Position numbers and translations under genes: made by a program | Notes under the pieces: model-generated | Told to the model about the DNA's origin: nothing | What the model saw: the letters and a program-made list of their open reading frames with translations, nothing else | The model's database searches: none | Shown here: one piece after another, positions 11,478 through 20,714 of the stretch | Layout of the letters: every line of letters begins with the position of its first letter | How positions within the stretch are numbered: the first letter of the stretch is position 1 | Origin: Ricordea florida | Lineage: Eukaryota > Cnidaria > Anthozoa > Corallimorpharia > Ricordeidae | Reading direction: 5' to 3' | DNA: 64,000 nt | Assembly (NCBI GenBank): GCA_949710005.1 | Contig: OX453285.1 | Span: 9,569,233-9,633,232, forward strand

Positions 11478-11570
11478 CAACACGCTATGAATTAATTTCT
11501 CTTCCTTTCCCCCTCCCCCCAAAGCAATGTTGCAATTTTGTGCAGCTCTGTACACCTTAGCCTGTTCTGT
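11478..11570. repeat. Interspersed repeat, copy 2
   Basis: This is a direct copy of the first ~90 bases of the window, from the phrase AACACGCTATGAATTA to ACACCTTAGCC. Beyond that point the two loci differ completely. Confidence 0.75.
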
Positions 11571-11574
11571 CAAA

Positions 11575-11830
11575 CCACATCACGTAATGATCAAACCACG
11601 TAGCGAAGATACGAGACAACATCACAGCGTAACCACATTACATCATGACAAGTGCACAAAACATAACTTAACAACCTCAATACGGTACATCATGATAAAA
11701 ACACATCACATCAGGACCACATTACAAGACATAATGAAGAAACCACAAAACATAATGAAGCAACTACAACACGTAATGAAGGAACCAAACCAAATAAGGA
11801 TAAACAACCACATAAGAAAGTTATGGCTTT
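11575..11830. repeat. Degenerate minisatellite (ACCACATnACATAATGA-like)
   Basis: About 250 bases are built from irregular copies of a 15-25-base unit with the core AACCACAT..ACATAATGAAG (for example CCACAAAACATAATGAAG near 11740 and CTACAACACGTAATGAAG near 11764). Nearly every unit contains CAT/CGT followed by AATGA. No coding function was seen. Confidence 0.65.
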
Positions 11831-11956
11831 CCATAGAGAATTGCTCTTAATTCCTTCTAATTTGTACTGAATGTTGGGATGACAATCTTGACTACTATAC
11901 TTCAAAAGGAAAACTTGCAAAAAAAATAACGTTAAACACTTGATACGTTACTGGCT

Positions 11957-12403
11957 GTGTTAGTAACAATTTTTTCTTTATTTTGCAGATCATATGTTGA
12001 CCCTAAGCCTGCTCCTGAGTTAATTCAGAATGGCAAGGATGCTCTGCATTGCGGGCTTCTCGAGCAACTCAAGAGTAAAAGTATCTTGCCCACTGTCATT
12101 GCTTTTCGCCATGATGTTTTTAATTTTTTGTTCAAAGGTAAAGGGCGCAAAAGCAATGACACTGGGCATATTCTTCTGGAAAAAGCAGACTTTAATATGT
12201 GTGGTTTCCCAAGTAACTGGAATAGGATTTTAGACAATATTGGTGATGGAGGACAGATTATCTTTCCTGTTAAGGTGCAATTATTCCTGTCTTGGAGTCC
12301 CAAGAATCATACCTTAGTAGGAAACTCAAATTCCCATCTACCTCGCTACTGTCCTGAAAAGTTAAGTGTATCTGTATGTAAACAGGCTTGCAGTCTATCA
12401 TGA
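11957..12403 (+). other. Possible coding exon of unknown family
   Basis: An open stretch of about 145 codons follows a good splice-acceptor-like sequence (TTTTATTTTGCAG ending near 11988). The translation (for example DALHCGLLEQLKSKSILPTV) has the composition of a globular protein but matches no family I recognise. It could be an exon of a decayed transposon gene or of a host gene. No partner exon was found in the neighbourhood. Confidence 0.3.
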
Positions 12404-12759
12404 AAATATATTTCTTATTGATTTATTTATTGGTAATTGTTATACATTATTATATAGGAAAACAAAGGAAAATGATAATTGAGCAATAATATGTACATCA
12501 AATTACATCCATATATATTGTTAATCATATTATGATGAATTTAAAAGATGTTGACTATGATTCTTTTACACTTCTGTGTAGTTTAAACACACAATTTATA
12601 ATACTTTTTCATTATTTAATATCGTTCTTAATTTGGTTTGTGTCTCTTATTTCTGCGAGCGTCCCCCAGCTCCTGTTCCGAATATGTTGTGTTTTTACGT
12701 CATGGTATGTATGTCATACCATGAGCTATAGTAATGGTTGGATTTGTCACTCCATTCCT
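12404..12759. other. AT-rich stretch without a recognised gene
   Basis: AT-rich sequence lies between the orphan exon-like frame and the CR1 fragment. A GTATGTATGTCATACCATGAGC-type local palindrome near 12703-12730 is the only structure seen. Nothing here is coding. Confidence 0.4.
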
Positions 12760-13013
12760 GTTAAGCTTGAGAAGGAATTTGAAAGTTCCATGTTGTTGTC
12801 AGCATCAAGTAGAGTGCTAGAAAAGTTAGGTACACCACAACTTGAGCATATCCATACCGCTGATGGATTGGCTAGGCCTTCGTACATTTCAGAACTCATT
12901 AGCATACAGCGAGTATGATACCAAATGTCACATTGGACGCCTCTCTGATTAGTTTTAACCGGTTTAGTGCAGGATCCACAAGGATGTTTGTAATGTGGGC
13001 CAGGGTCGGACCG
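12760..13013 (-). pseudogene. CR1/L2-type LINE fragment with PHD-like finger
   Basis: This is about 250 bases nearly identical to 45578-45839 in the same orientation. On the minus strand it encodes a PHD/zinc-finger start (CGSCTKPVKTNQRGVQC, then WICSSCG) as found at the beginning of ORFs of CR1/L2-type LINEs. The two copies end at the same GGTCGGACCGT point and then diverge, which implies either a common 5' end or a shared mobilised segment. Only the first part of the ORF is present. Confidence 0.65.
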
Positions 13014-14034
13014 TACATGATGCTCTCACTAAGCTAATCGTCGGTTTACACCCTCTTGATGGTCCTAGAGCCGTTATCCGTGTTGATCCTGCCCCTGGTT
13101 TTTCATCCCTGAGCAACAACGACTCACTTGGACACTTAAACGTCTCAATCGATGTCGGCCGTATTAAGAATATGAACCACAACCCTGTCGCCGAGAAGGC
13201 TGTCCGCAAACTTGAAGAAGAGCTCCTCCGACAGCAACCAGGTGGAGGACCAGTAGGTGAAGTTGGCCTCGCTCTGGCTACCGCACGTCTTAACTCCCAC
13301 CTTCGTTTCTCGGGCCTATCTTCTCTCGAGTTGTGGACCCAACGCAACCAATTCACCCATGAGCAGTTGCCGTTATCAGATTACCAACTCATACTCGATA
13401 GGCACAAACATCGTTCTACTAACCACGCCTATAGCGAGAAATCCAAGAACCCCCGCGGTCTCATCGCGAACACGCCACCTCTACAGGTTGAAGATATTGT
13501 CTACCTCTTCTCTGACAAGGACAAGTCACGCGCCCGTGATCGCTATGTCGCTGTCTCCATCGACTCCCCTTGGTGTTTTGTGAAGACGTTTCGTGGCTCA
13601 CAACTACGAGCCACTTCTTACAAAGTCAAACTGTCCGAATGCTATTCTGTACCCTCTTCCGTCATTGTGTCCAGCCCTCCAAGCCATCCAACTCTTCCAG
13701 ACATGAATGACGAGCCTCCCGTAACTCCTGCGGTGTTCCCAGCCCCGGTACATCCTATGTAAGCTCCCCCTGCACCTCCAGAACTCATCACCATCCCGTC
13801 TGACGAGGAGCAAGTCCCATCCTTCACCAGTGATGACCCACCACTTAATACCACCAGTAGCTCACCTGTTCCAGTTGCTGTACAAGATGAGTCAAGCACA
13901 AGCGTTGCTGCCACAGATCAGCCAATGTTGTCACCTCCCAACTTTCCTGCCCTCTCTGATTCAAGAACTCAAAGGCAGCGCAGACCTCCTTCATACTTGC
14001 AGGATTATGTTAGATTCTCAACGTCCGCGTGGTA
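13014..14034 (+). pseudogene. Gypsy-type LTR retrotransposon integrase, C-terminal part
   Basis: The frame opening at 13014 reads as the later integrase core and C-terminal domain of a Gypsy-like polyprotein. It has RVDPAPGF near 13080 (an Asp-containing core block), NHNPVAEKAVRKLEEELLRQ near 13180 (carrying the catalytic Glu), a segment around ELWTQRNQFTHEQLPLSDYQ, and an SH3-like ARDRYVAVSI block. A TAA at 13760 is followed, with a frame change, by a Pro/Ser-rich tail that ends near QRRPPSYLQDYV at about 13975-14010. The N-terminal zinc domain and everything upstream are missing. Integrase joins retrotransposon DNA to the genome; this is a remnant. Confidence 0.75.
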
Positions 14035-14379
14035 GCATTAGATCCACAGTTAGTTCTAAGTTCACACTTTCACAAGATACTACTAGAGACTGAGACATTT
14101 GGTTAGTCTGTCGTAGTTAACATGCACTTTACTTGGTTTAGTTGATATTTTCATTGCCCATGTACTTCAAGCCCTTGTACTGGTACAGTTTGTCCATTCA
14201 CTACCATTTACAGGAGAGAAGAGGTTGCACCAGCAGGCAGTTCCTGCAGCATTAGTATTGTGGTACGTGCACGCATGTTTTCGCGCAATAGATCATGTTA
14301 TGTTTTTTTGTCGGCCATCTTGGTTGTATTAAAACCGCTGTTGAAGTTCTTTCGTTGTGACGTTCGTTCTCGTCTCCTT
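14035..14379. other. Possible LTR remnant
   Basis: Non-coding sequence directly follows the Gypsy integrase tail, where a 3' LTR would be expected. I could not find a second copy in the window to confirm it. It contains a GTACTGGTACAG phrase and a long T-run but no gene. Confidence 0.3.
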
Positions 14380-14450
14380 AACATTGGCGAAGGCTTTTGA
14401 GAAGTCTAAGACAACACCACATGTGTATAAATTATTGTCAATGGCTTGCC
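14380..14450 (-). pseudogene. LINE reverse transcriptase, downstream piece
   Basis: On the minus strand this encodes the catalytic block GVVLDFSKAF of a LINE reverse transcriptase. Its upstream part is found at 16375-16680, and the two are separated by the 1.9-kb THAP element. The frame passes cleanly through one copy of the 8-bp target sequence. Confidence 0.75.
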
Positions 14451-14465
14451 GGATCATGTATCTTA

Positions 14466-14592
14466 TGGGGGGCCTCGGTCGACACATCGATCGAGATATC
14501 GGTCGATGTCTCGATCGATACTCGGTCGATACATGGTAGATATGTCGACCGAGTCTCGATCGATACTCGACCGACACTCGGTCGACATACCA
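14466..14592. repeat. Left subterminal array of TCGATCGA/TCGGTCGA palindromes
   Basis: A dense series of TCGATCGA, TCGGTCGA and TCGACCGA words at about 10-base spacing lies just inside the left end. A ~45-base block (GTCGACCGAGTCTCGATCGA onward) recurs in the same orientation near the right end at about 16262. Such arrays are likely transposase binding sites; this is inferred from position. Confidence 0.75.
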
Positions 14593-14736
14593 CCGATATA
14601 ACGCTCAATAGCGAAGTGCACTAATGACGTCACGAAATTTTAGACCCCCGTCGTGAGTCAGACAAACAAACGCCAATTCTGCAATGCTTGTAAGGGGAAT
14701 GTGTGAATAGCGAGCGGTTCGCTTCCATTTTTTACG

Positions 14737-14988
14737 GTTCTCACCGACGAAGACGACGTTCCAGGTTCTAAATTTGAAAGAGAACCCGAAGAATACACTG
14801 TTGGCCAGTTGAAGCGGTGGTTAAAGTGCAGAGGATTGAAATTGAGCGGAAAACGAGATGAGCTACTGAGACGAGTGAGCGACTGTATCAATAGCGGAAA
14901 TCATCACACGCTCAATCCGAGTATCGACGATGGCAAATGGTTCTCCGCCAAAGTTTTCATAGAAAATGCAAAGTTACAAGCAAATTGA
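14737..14988 (+). CDS. SAP-domain peptide of the THAP element
   Basis: An open frame on the plus strand contains a clear SAP-type DNA-binding helix pair: EEYTVGQLKRWLKCRGLKLS followed by GKRDELLRRVSDCI (about 14783-14895). An acidic segment comes before it and a short tail after it. No ATG is obvious at the left, so either the first exon is missing or this is a later exon. From memory, cnidarian transposons often pair such a SAP peptide with THAP proteins, which fits the THAP frame on the opposite strand 500 bases away. It probably binds DNA ends or AT-rich DNA. The frame closes with TGA at 14986. Confidence 0.55.
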   Translation, partial: VLTDEDDVPGSKFEREPEEYTVGQLKRWLKCRGLKLSGKRDELLRRVSDCINSGNHHTLNPSIDDGKWFSAKVFIENAKLQAN

Positions 14989-15473
14989 AGCTTAGGTTTG
15001 CTTCCGTTTGTTCCATCCATTACTACGCATTGAAATCGGTGCAAGATATAAATGGTGCCGAAGAGATCGAAGACGGACTAGGACACATGACGGACAAACC
15101 ATTGAAAAATGGCTGAAAATACGTGGATTCAGACAACTCGTATTTTGAAGATGCAGTCTGAGATTCTTGATCTGAAACCAGCTTCCCCGACAAGTTCTCA
15201 TACACGTGCTTGCGCGTCACATCATACAGTTACTTGATCTTCTTCAAATGTTGTTGATTCTTTGATGGCATCGGTTGTCCTAGACTCAAGTAATTCCCGA
15301 TCGTCAGTCGGCATAAACTTCAGAAACTCATCTGATTGCTCGCCATAGTTCTCTTTAATTACCTTTTTTTGCTTTGTCACCGGCTCCTCTCTCGATTTTG
15401 GGGCCTTTCTCTTTGGAGCTGACGCTCGTCCTGCTTGTTTTGGTGTGAGATTTGCTTTGAGCGGGTTTGAAAA

Positions 15474-15734
15474 CTAGACTATGGAACCTTTTCCTCCGGG
15501 CCAGTGAAGAGCACAAATGTACGTGTTTTTGTTAACGTTTTTCTCCGTAAAGAATTCCCGTGAACAAGCCACTATCCAACGCTTGCACTTTTCGAGGTCT
15601 TTCGCCGGCTTCGGGAAAGGTATAAATACATCATGCCCCGAATTTTCCAACTCTTTCAGCGATTCCTGCCATTTTTCTGGATATCTTGAGTCTGTTTTGC
15701 AGTTACCCCAACAGCAGTGTTTGGTGCCCACCAT
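15474..15734 (-). CDS. THAP zinc-finger domain protein (fragment)
   Basis: The 86-residue minus-strand frame starts [20 protein letters not shown] and continues through [20 protein letters not shown] to [11 protein letters not shown]. This is the C2CH THAP finger: C-x4-C, the conserved Trp after the basic linker, and the C-x2-H near the end. THAP domains are the sequence-specific DNA-binding module of P-element transposases. The frame stops at 15474 after about 85 residues, and no RNase-H-like transposase domain follows, so either downstream exons were lost or an intron begins here. The ATG at 15732-15734 fits the conserved start of such proteins. Confidence 0.72.
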   Translation of the reverse strand: MVGTKHCCWGNCKTDSRYPEKWQESLKELENSGHDVFIPFPKPAKDLEKCKRWIVACSREFFTEKNVNKNTYICALHWPGGKGSIV

Positions 15735-16219
15735 TTCTCTTATTTCTAGAATGATAAACCGAAGAATTGACTAAAATTTTCACTTTTAGGTTCACAACCG
15801 CGACTCCCGCTCATACATTTGCTTTGTTTTGATCTCAATGTTTGTCTGACTCTCTGCGGGGGGCCTCATGGGATCTCACGCTGACAAATCTATTTTTAGT
15901 AAAAGTGCACTTCGCTATTGTCATCTGAGTGTCGACCGCTAATTTCGATCGCCATAGTGTCAGTCGGTTATCAGTCAACTATCGACCTTTGTTGGATAAG
16001 TTTTACAGTTCCTCAATCGACATATCGTCCGATATGTCATTTACAAGAGCAATAGAGAAAGCACAAGAGAGGAAAAATATGAGAGACTGGGTTATTCCCA
16101 TTAACTTAATTGAAAAGTCAAGTTGTTTAATAAAAATAGATATTTTAATTTTTGAGGTATCAGTAAAGTATCAGTGAAGTATCGGTGAAGTATCAACTAT
16201 AGCGCCGGACATGTGTGTA

Positions 16220-16360
16220 CAGACATATCGGCCGATATGTCGGCCGATATAGCTGTTTATTGTCGACCGAGTCTCGATCGATACTCGACCGACACTCGGT
16301 CGACATATCGGTCGAGTATCGATCGATGTGTTGACCGATGTATCGGTCGAGGCCCCCCAT
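16220..16360. repeat. Right subterminal array of TCGATCGA/TCGGTCGA palindromes
   Basis: This is the counterpart of the left array, with words such as ATATCGGCCGATAT, TCGATCGA and TCGGTCGA up to the inverted end at 16374. It includes the ~45-base block shared in direct orientation with the left array. Confidence 0.75.
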
Positions 16361-16374
16361 AAGATACATGATCC

Positions 16375-16680
16375 GGCTTGCCTTGGTGTATTTGTGATTT
16401 CGGTTATAGCTTGAGCTGTTGAATGTCCTTTTCTAAACCCAAATTGAGATTGAAAGATGATTTTATGCTTTTCAATGTAGTTGATAAGTTGGTTACAGAT
16501 ACATTTTTCAAATATTTGTGTAAAAGTTGATAATGTTGATATAGGGCGATAATTTGCAGGATCTGTAATCTCGCCTCCTTTGTCAATTGGTGTAATCTTG
16601 GAAATTTGCAGAATATCAGGTACGATACCCTGTTGTAAAGATTGATTAAAAATGAACGTTACCCTTACGAAAATATGGTC
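16375..16680 (-). pseudogene. LINE reverse transcriptase, upstream piece
   Basis: The minus-strand reading gives the start of a LINE reverse transcriptase: GIVPDILQISKITPI, NYRPISTLSTFTQIFEKCI, and FRKGHSTAQAITEITNT just before the 8-bp target. These blocks are typical of CR1/Jockey-like LINEs. The catalytic DFSKAF block is on the other side of the THAP element. The upstream part of the ORF is absent. Confidence 0.8.
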
Positions 16681-16689
16681 TATTTTAAA

Positions 16690-17290
16690 TCTATTTTATT
16701 CCTATTTTATATGCTGTTTTATTACTATTTTTTTTTTGTATTTTTTCCCTATTTTCAGGGACTATTTTAAAGCAATTTTTTATCTATTTTAAACCTATTA
16801 TTTTGAAACAAAAAATAGTGAAAAATAGTCCAGATCTGTGTACTCAAAAATTCTCTAAATTAGCTTTAAAATAGCCTTAAAATAGTCTAAAATGTGTATG
16901 AAATCTGATGAGAAAATAGTGTTAAAATAGTATGAATAAGACAAGCTGAAAATAAAATAGGTTGAAAATAGCCTTAAAATTGAAATAAAACAGGGATAAA
17001 ATTGGGATATAATAAGGAAAAACCTTGGACAATAGACTGAAAATAGTCTTAAAATAGACATAAAATATGAATAAAATAGTTTCAAAATAGGTGCCCTATT
17101 TTAAAACTAGTTTATCTACAGAAAAAAACAGGTTTAAAATATACATAAAATATGGATAAAATTGGGATAAGTAGGGAAAAACCTTGGGCCATAAGCTGAA
17201 AATAGCCTTAAAATAGACATAAAACAGGGATAAAATAGTTTCAAAATAGGTGCCCTATTTTAAAACTGTTTAATATATGCCATGCAAGGT
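16690..17290. repeat. AT-rich minisatellite (AAAATAG-type)
   Basis: About 600 bases are dominated by AAAATAG/TAAAATAGAC words. Two ~158-base units are clear, each containing GTTTCAAAATAGGTGCCCTA near 17080 and 17237. The left part has the complementary CTATTTTA orientation. No gene was found. Confidence 0.75.
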
Positions 17291-17560
17291 AAATAGTACT
17301 GCTAGTTCATAGATCCACAAATCAATTGGGTATACAAAATAGCTTGAAAACAGGTAACACTATAGTTAAATTATTCAAAAAACCTTCCTTACAGACTAAA
17401 GTTTGCTCAAACTGTAGTACTTTACAATTGCACCTGCATGCATGGCAGGATGGTTTGAGACATATTAGGGATCATATAAATTTTTCGGAGACTGTTTCAA
17501 TTAATTGCACTGTTTTATTTTTTTTTCACTCTTTACGTAAGGCCAAAGTGATAAAAGGAA
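17291..17560. other. Left flank of the Polinton, no recognised gene
   Basis: An open frame (17326-17565) shows no recognisable domain. The 5-base sequence AGGAA at 17556-17560 is the left copy of the Polinton target duplication. Confidence 0.4.
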
Positions 17561-17752
17561 AGTAGTATATAGGAGGAGTTTTACCCACGTTGTTGTTGTT
17601 ATTGTTGTAATTTTTGAAAAAAGAGATAATTTTTTATTAATTACTGAAAAATTTAAAAAAATATTACCCAAAATTACACCAGAAAATTATCAGAGTGTTA
17701 ATCAGATATTGCAAATAAAAAAATGAAATTATGATTTAAAAAGAAGAATTAA
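17561..17752. repeat. Left terminal inverted repeat of the Polinton
   Basis: It matches the reverse complement of 31495-31688 with one visible substitution (near 17581) and a 2-base difference in an A-run. It contains a GTTGTTGTTGTTATTGTTGT tract and ends within GATTTAAAAAGAAG, so both outermost genes share the same upstream region. Confidence 0.93.
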
Positions 17753-17766
17753 TTTACAAATTACAA

Positions 17767-18765
17767 ATGGATAGACTTACTTATAAACAATTAGAACAAC
17801 TTGCTAAAGATTATAATATTAAAGGACGATCAGGAATGAGGCGAAAAAATTTACTTTTACCAGAGTTGCGAAAAATTCCTGAACTCGTAGAAATGTATGA
17901 TAATGTGGAGCCACCACCTAAACCACAACCAGGTACACAACCAGGCTCACCACCACCTAAACCACAACCAGATACACCACCAGGCTCACCACCTCCAGCT
18001 TTACCTATTCCAGCACCTAGAAAAAATATTCCTAATCAGAAGGAAAGAATCATTCCACAACCTAGAAAAAATATTCCTAACCAGAAGGAAAGACCCATTC
18101 CAACTCCACGCGCTAAAAAACCTGAACCAAATAAACTACAACCCCCAAAAACAATAAACAAAAATTCAAAAGTGACAGAAAGAATAAAGTTTTTTGAATC
18201 GCTTAAGGATACCAAACACTCGAAAAAACCCACAACCAAAAAAATATTCAAAAACTACAAAGTGACAGACAGAAAAAAGTTTTATGATTCGGTTACAGTT
18301 ACCACTAATGAAAATTTACCTAATAAACAGCAAAGGAATATAATTAAAAATTATAAAGTGGAAGATAGAAAAAAGTTTTATGAATCTTTTAAAAATCTCA
18401 CAAATAAAAAAATCATCAAACCAATAAAAAATATTTCTAAACAGAAGGAAAGACCCACACCTGCACCTAGAAAAAAGTTTAATAATCAGCCCAAAAATAA
18501 GCCGGAAACAGGTGAGAAAAAAGATAAGAAAATTAAACTAAGACCGCCAACAAATTTTAAATTTATTCCTTTTGGAAGCGAACCAGACGAGACGGTGGAG
18601 CAAAACAACATTGTAATAAATGCGGATCTTAATAATGACATATCACAAATGATTATGGATAGAATAAGACCAGAGATTCAGATGAGAACAAGGGTTTTAT
18701 ATGGTTTCAAATCCAACATTCATCGTGGAAACGGAGAAATATCTTTTTTACCCCAAAACACTTGA
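17767..18765 (+). pseudogene. Protein-primed DNA polymerase B: N-terminal Pro/Lys-rich region
   Basis: This 332-residue frame starts 15 bases after the left inverted repeat. Residues 1-40 form a SAP/HeH-like helical module containing YNIKGRSGM, closely like the start of the minus-strand protein at the other end of the element. A Pro-rich stretch (about residues 45-120) and three basic repeats with the core RKKFY-S follow. The last 25 residues, including TRVLYGFKSN, resemble the sequence that precedes the polymerase in Polintons, so this is probably the front of one long polymerase protein. The frame is lost within or near a T-run at about 18744, and coding continues in frame 2. The long basic N-terminus may hold the terminal-protein function; this is inferred. 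Confidence 0.7.
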
Positions 18766-19600
18766 TGGAGAAGGAACTTTTACAACAATAAACGAAATTG
18801 AGGGGTATATTGAACGATGTGAAATAAAAAGACTAGATTTGGAGAACACAAAAGTATGGAGTACCGCGTATCTTCCAGCATCAGAAGTTGTAAAAACACC
18901 AGGTGTATATCAAGGTAGAGTTGTGTTTACTGAAGTTCATGTAAAAATAATTCATACAAATGAACCTTTAATGGGTTGCGGAACTTTACCAGATTGGATA
19001 AAAAAAAAGAAATGTATTTATGCTCTTGATAATTATGATAACAACATGTGTTTTTGGAATGTCCTGGCTGTTCACATGAACTGTCGTGATGGGAAAAATA
19101 GACCCGCGGAGAGAACAACCCAATTGGCTCTAAAAGTGGCTCAAGAATTTTATGCCAACCCAAATCTGAAAGTTGAAGATGTACAAAGAACGAATCTTAT
19201 TGAACTTGAGGATATCTCAAAGATGTTTCATATTAACATTAGGATATTTGAGCCAAAAGACCAAAAAACGTGGGTTCTGGTGTATGGTAAAGGTAGGATC
19301 AAAAAAGGATTACCAACTGTGGATGCTGGGCTTTATAAAGGTCATTGCTTTTACATCAAGGATTTGGAGCAGTTAACTAGTCTCTGGGAATGTACTGGAT
19401 GTGAACAAAGATTTACCAGACATGATAATTATAATAGACATTTTGAGGATGATACCTGTACAGGCGGAAAAACACAAGTAATTTGTAAAGGTAAAAAATG
19501 TCTACCAATAATGAGCAGCTCGGAAAAAATATTTTATGGCGGAAATACCCAATTTAGTTATGTTGCATGTAGATGGATCGAGAAACATTCATCATGCTAA
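18701..19600 (+). pseudogene. Protein-primed DNA polymerase B: OTU-like and zinc-finger region
   Basis: This is the second polymerase fragment. Residues 105-130 (CIYALDNYDNNMCFWNVLAV) and 211-221 (LYKGHCFYIKD) look like the Cys and His blocks of an OTU-like cysteine protease, with C117 and H215 as the candidate pair. From memory, an OTU-like domain has been described in front of polymerase B in some Polintons and in bidnaviruses. A C-x2-C...H...C zinc finger follows at residues 231-253. The frame ends near 19600. A short deletion that changes the frame lies between about 19570 and 19590, and the exonuclease part is in another frame. Confidence 0.65.
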
Positions 19601-20714
19601 ATGCGGGCATGGTGGTGAACGATGTGTTAAGGATGGTGAAAATGAACTTTTTTTGGTGGATGGTTATGAACCTGTGACTAATACAGTTTTTCAATTTTAT
19701 GGGTGTAAATGGCATGGCTGTCCTTGTTCAAGTGGTGATAAAATTAAATACAACGAAACTCTGAGAAAGGAACGGATAATCAAAGACTTGGGGTATAATT
19801 TAGTATCTGTTTGGGAGCATGAAAAGCCAGAATTAAAATATGTAAACTTTAAAAAGAAATTTTTTCACTATCCACATTTTATTGTTTGGGATTCTGAATC
19901 AATGCAACCAAAACAACATGAAAGGGTTACTGAAGATCTAACTTTCATAAATAAACATATTTCAGTTGCTATAGGTATCTCTGATAATTTATCGAAAAAA
20001 CCAACCTATCTTGAGAATAGTAATCCAGAGGAGCTTGTAAAAGATTTTTTTACTGAATTGGATATAAGACAGAAAGAAATTGTTAAAAAAGTGAGAGAGG
20101 AGTACCCCCTACTGGATGAAGATAGTATTCCAAAAAAAGTAAAAGAGCAGTATGAAGTGTGGTGTAATCAAGTTCCTGTTTTAGGTTTTAATTCCGGAAA
20201 GTATGATATTAATATGATTAAGAAACATTTTGTAAAGAGTTTTACCGAACTAGAGGGTAAAATAAATGTAGCAAAGAAAGAAAATAAGTATATGTACCTG
20301 AAAACTCCCCGTTTTAATTTTTTGGATATGATTAATTACATAGCCCCGGATCTATCTTTAGATAAGTGGTGTAGAGCAAATAAATGTGAGGATCAAAAAC
20401 TTGTATTTCCTTATGGATGGTTGGATAGTTATGATAAACTTTCTCATCCCGGGCCTGTTGAATATGAAGACTTTTATTCGAGTCTGAAAAAGAAAATATC
20501 AATCACCAAGGAACATTATGAAGAGTTTAAGGTTGAATTCAAAAAGAGGGGGTGTGTTAACATGGGGGATTGGTTGAGAGAGTATACCCTGGCTGATGTT
20601 ATTCCTTTTGTAGAAGCTGTTGAAAAAACGCGTGAAAAATATTTCTGTGATGAAATAGACATACTGAAAGATGCAGTATCAATCCCAGGGATATCAATGA
20701 AATGTGTTGAATAA
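19536..20714 (+). pseudogene. Protein-primed DNA polymerase B: exonuclease region
   Basis: This third fragment carries the conserved CGHGGERC and FYGCKWHGC blocks (residues about 23-62) typical of Polinton polymerases. The three 3'-5' exonuclease motifs follow: Exo I WDSESM (residues 118-123), Exo II NSGKYD (219-224) and Exo III YTLAD (350-354). All key acidic residues are present. The true coding entry is not the ATG at 19536 but an in-frame continuation from the previous fragment. A small deletion near 20700 shifts the frame before the palm domain. The domain proofreads during viral-type DNA replication in the nucleus. Confidence 0.85.

Larger units (their letters stand above)
14451..16374. 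mobile_element. THAP/SAP DNA transposon with 8-bp target duplication (P-like)
   Basis: The ends are perfect inverted copies starting GGATCATGTATCTTATGGGG and running into GGCCTCGGTCGA. The flanks are an 8-bp direct duplication GGCTTGCC at 14443-14450 and 16375-16382. Removing the element and one duplication joins the interrupted LINE reverse transcriptase in frame. The interior encodes a SAP-domain peptide (plus strand) and a THAP domain (minus strand). The 8-bp duplication plus a THAP domain fits the P superfamily; hAT also makes 8-bp duplications. No catalytic transposase domain is visible, so this copy is probably non-autonomous. Confidence 0.83.

Noticed and set aside
14471-16356. GGGGGGCC as the outermost terminus of the THAP element
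   Set aside because: The inverted match extends 20 bases further out to GGATCATG, and the 8-bp duplication GGCTTGCC flanks that longer end and fits the LINE frame.
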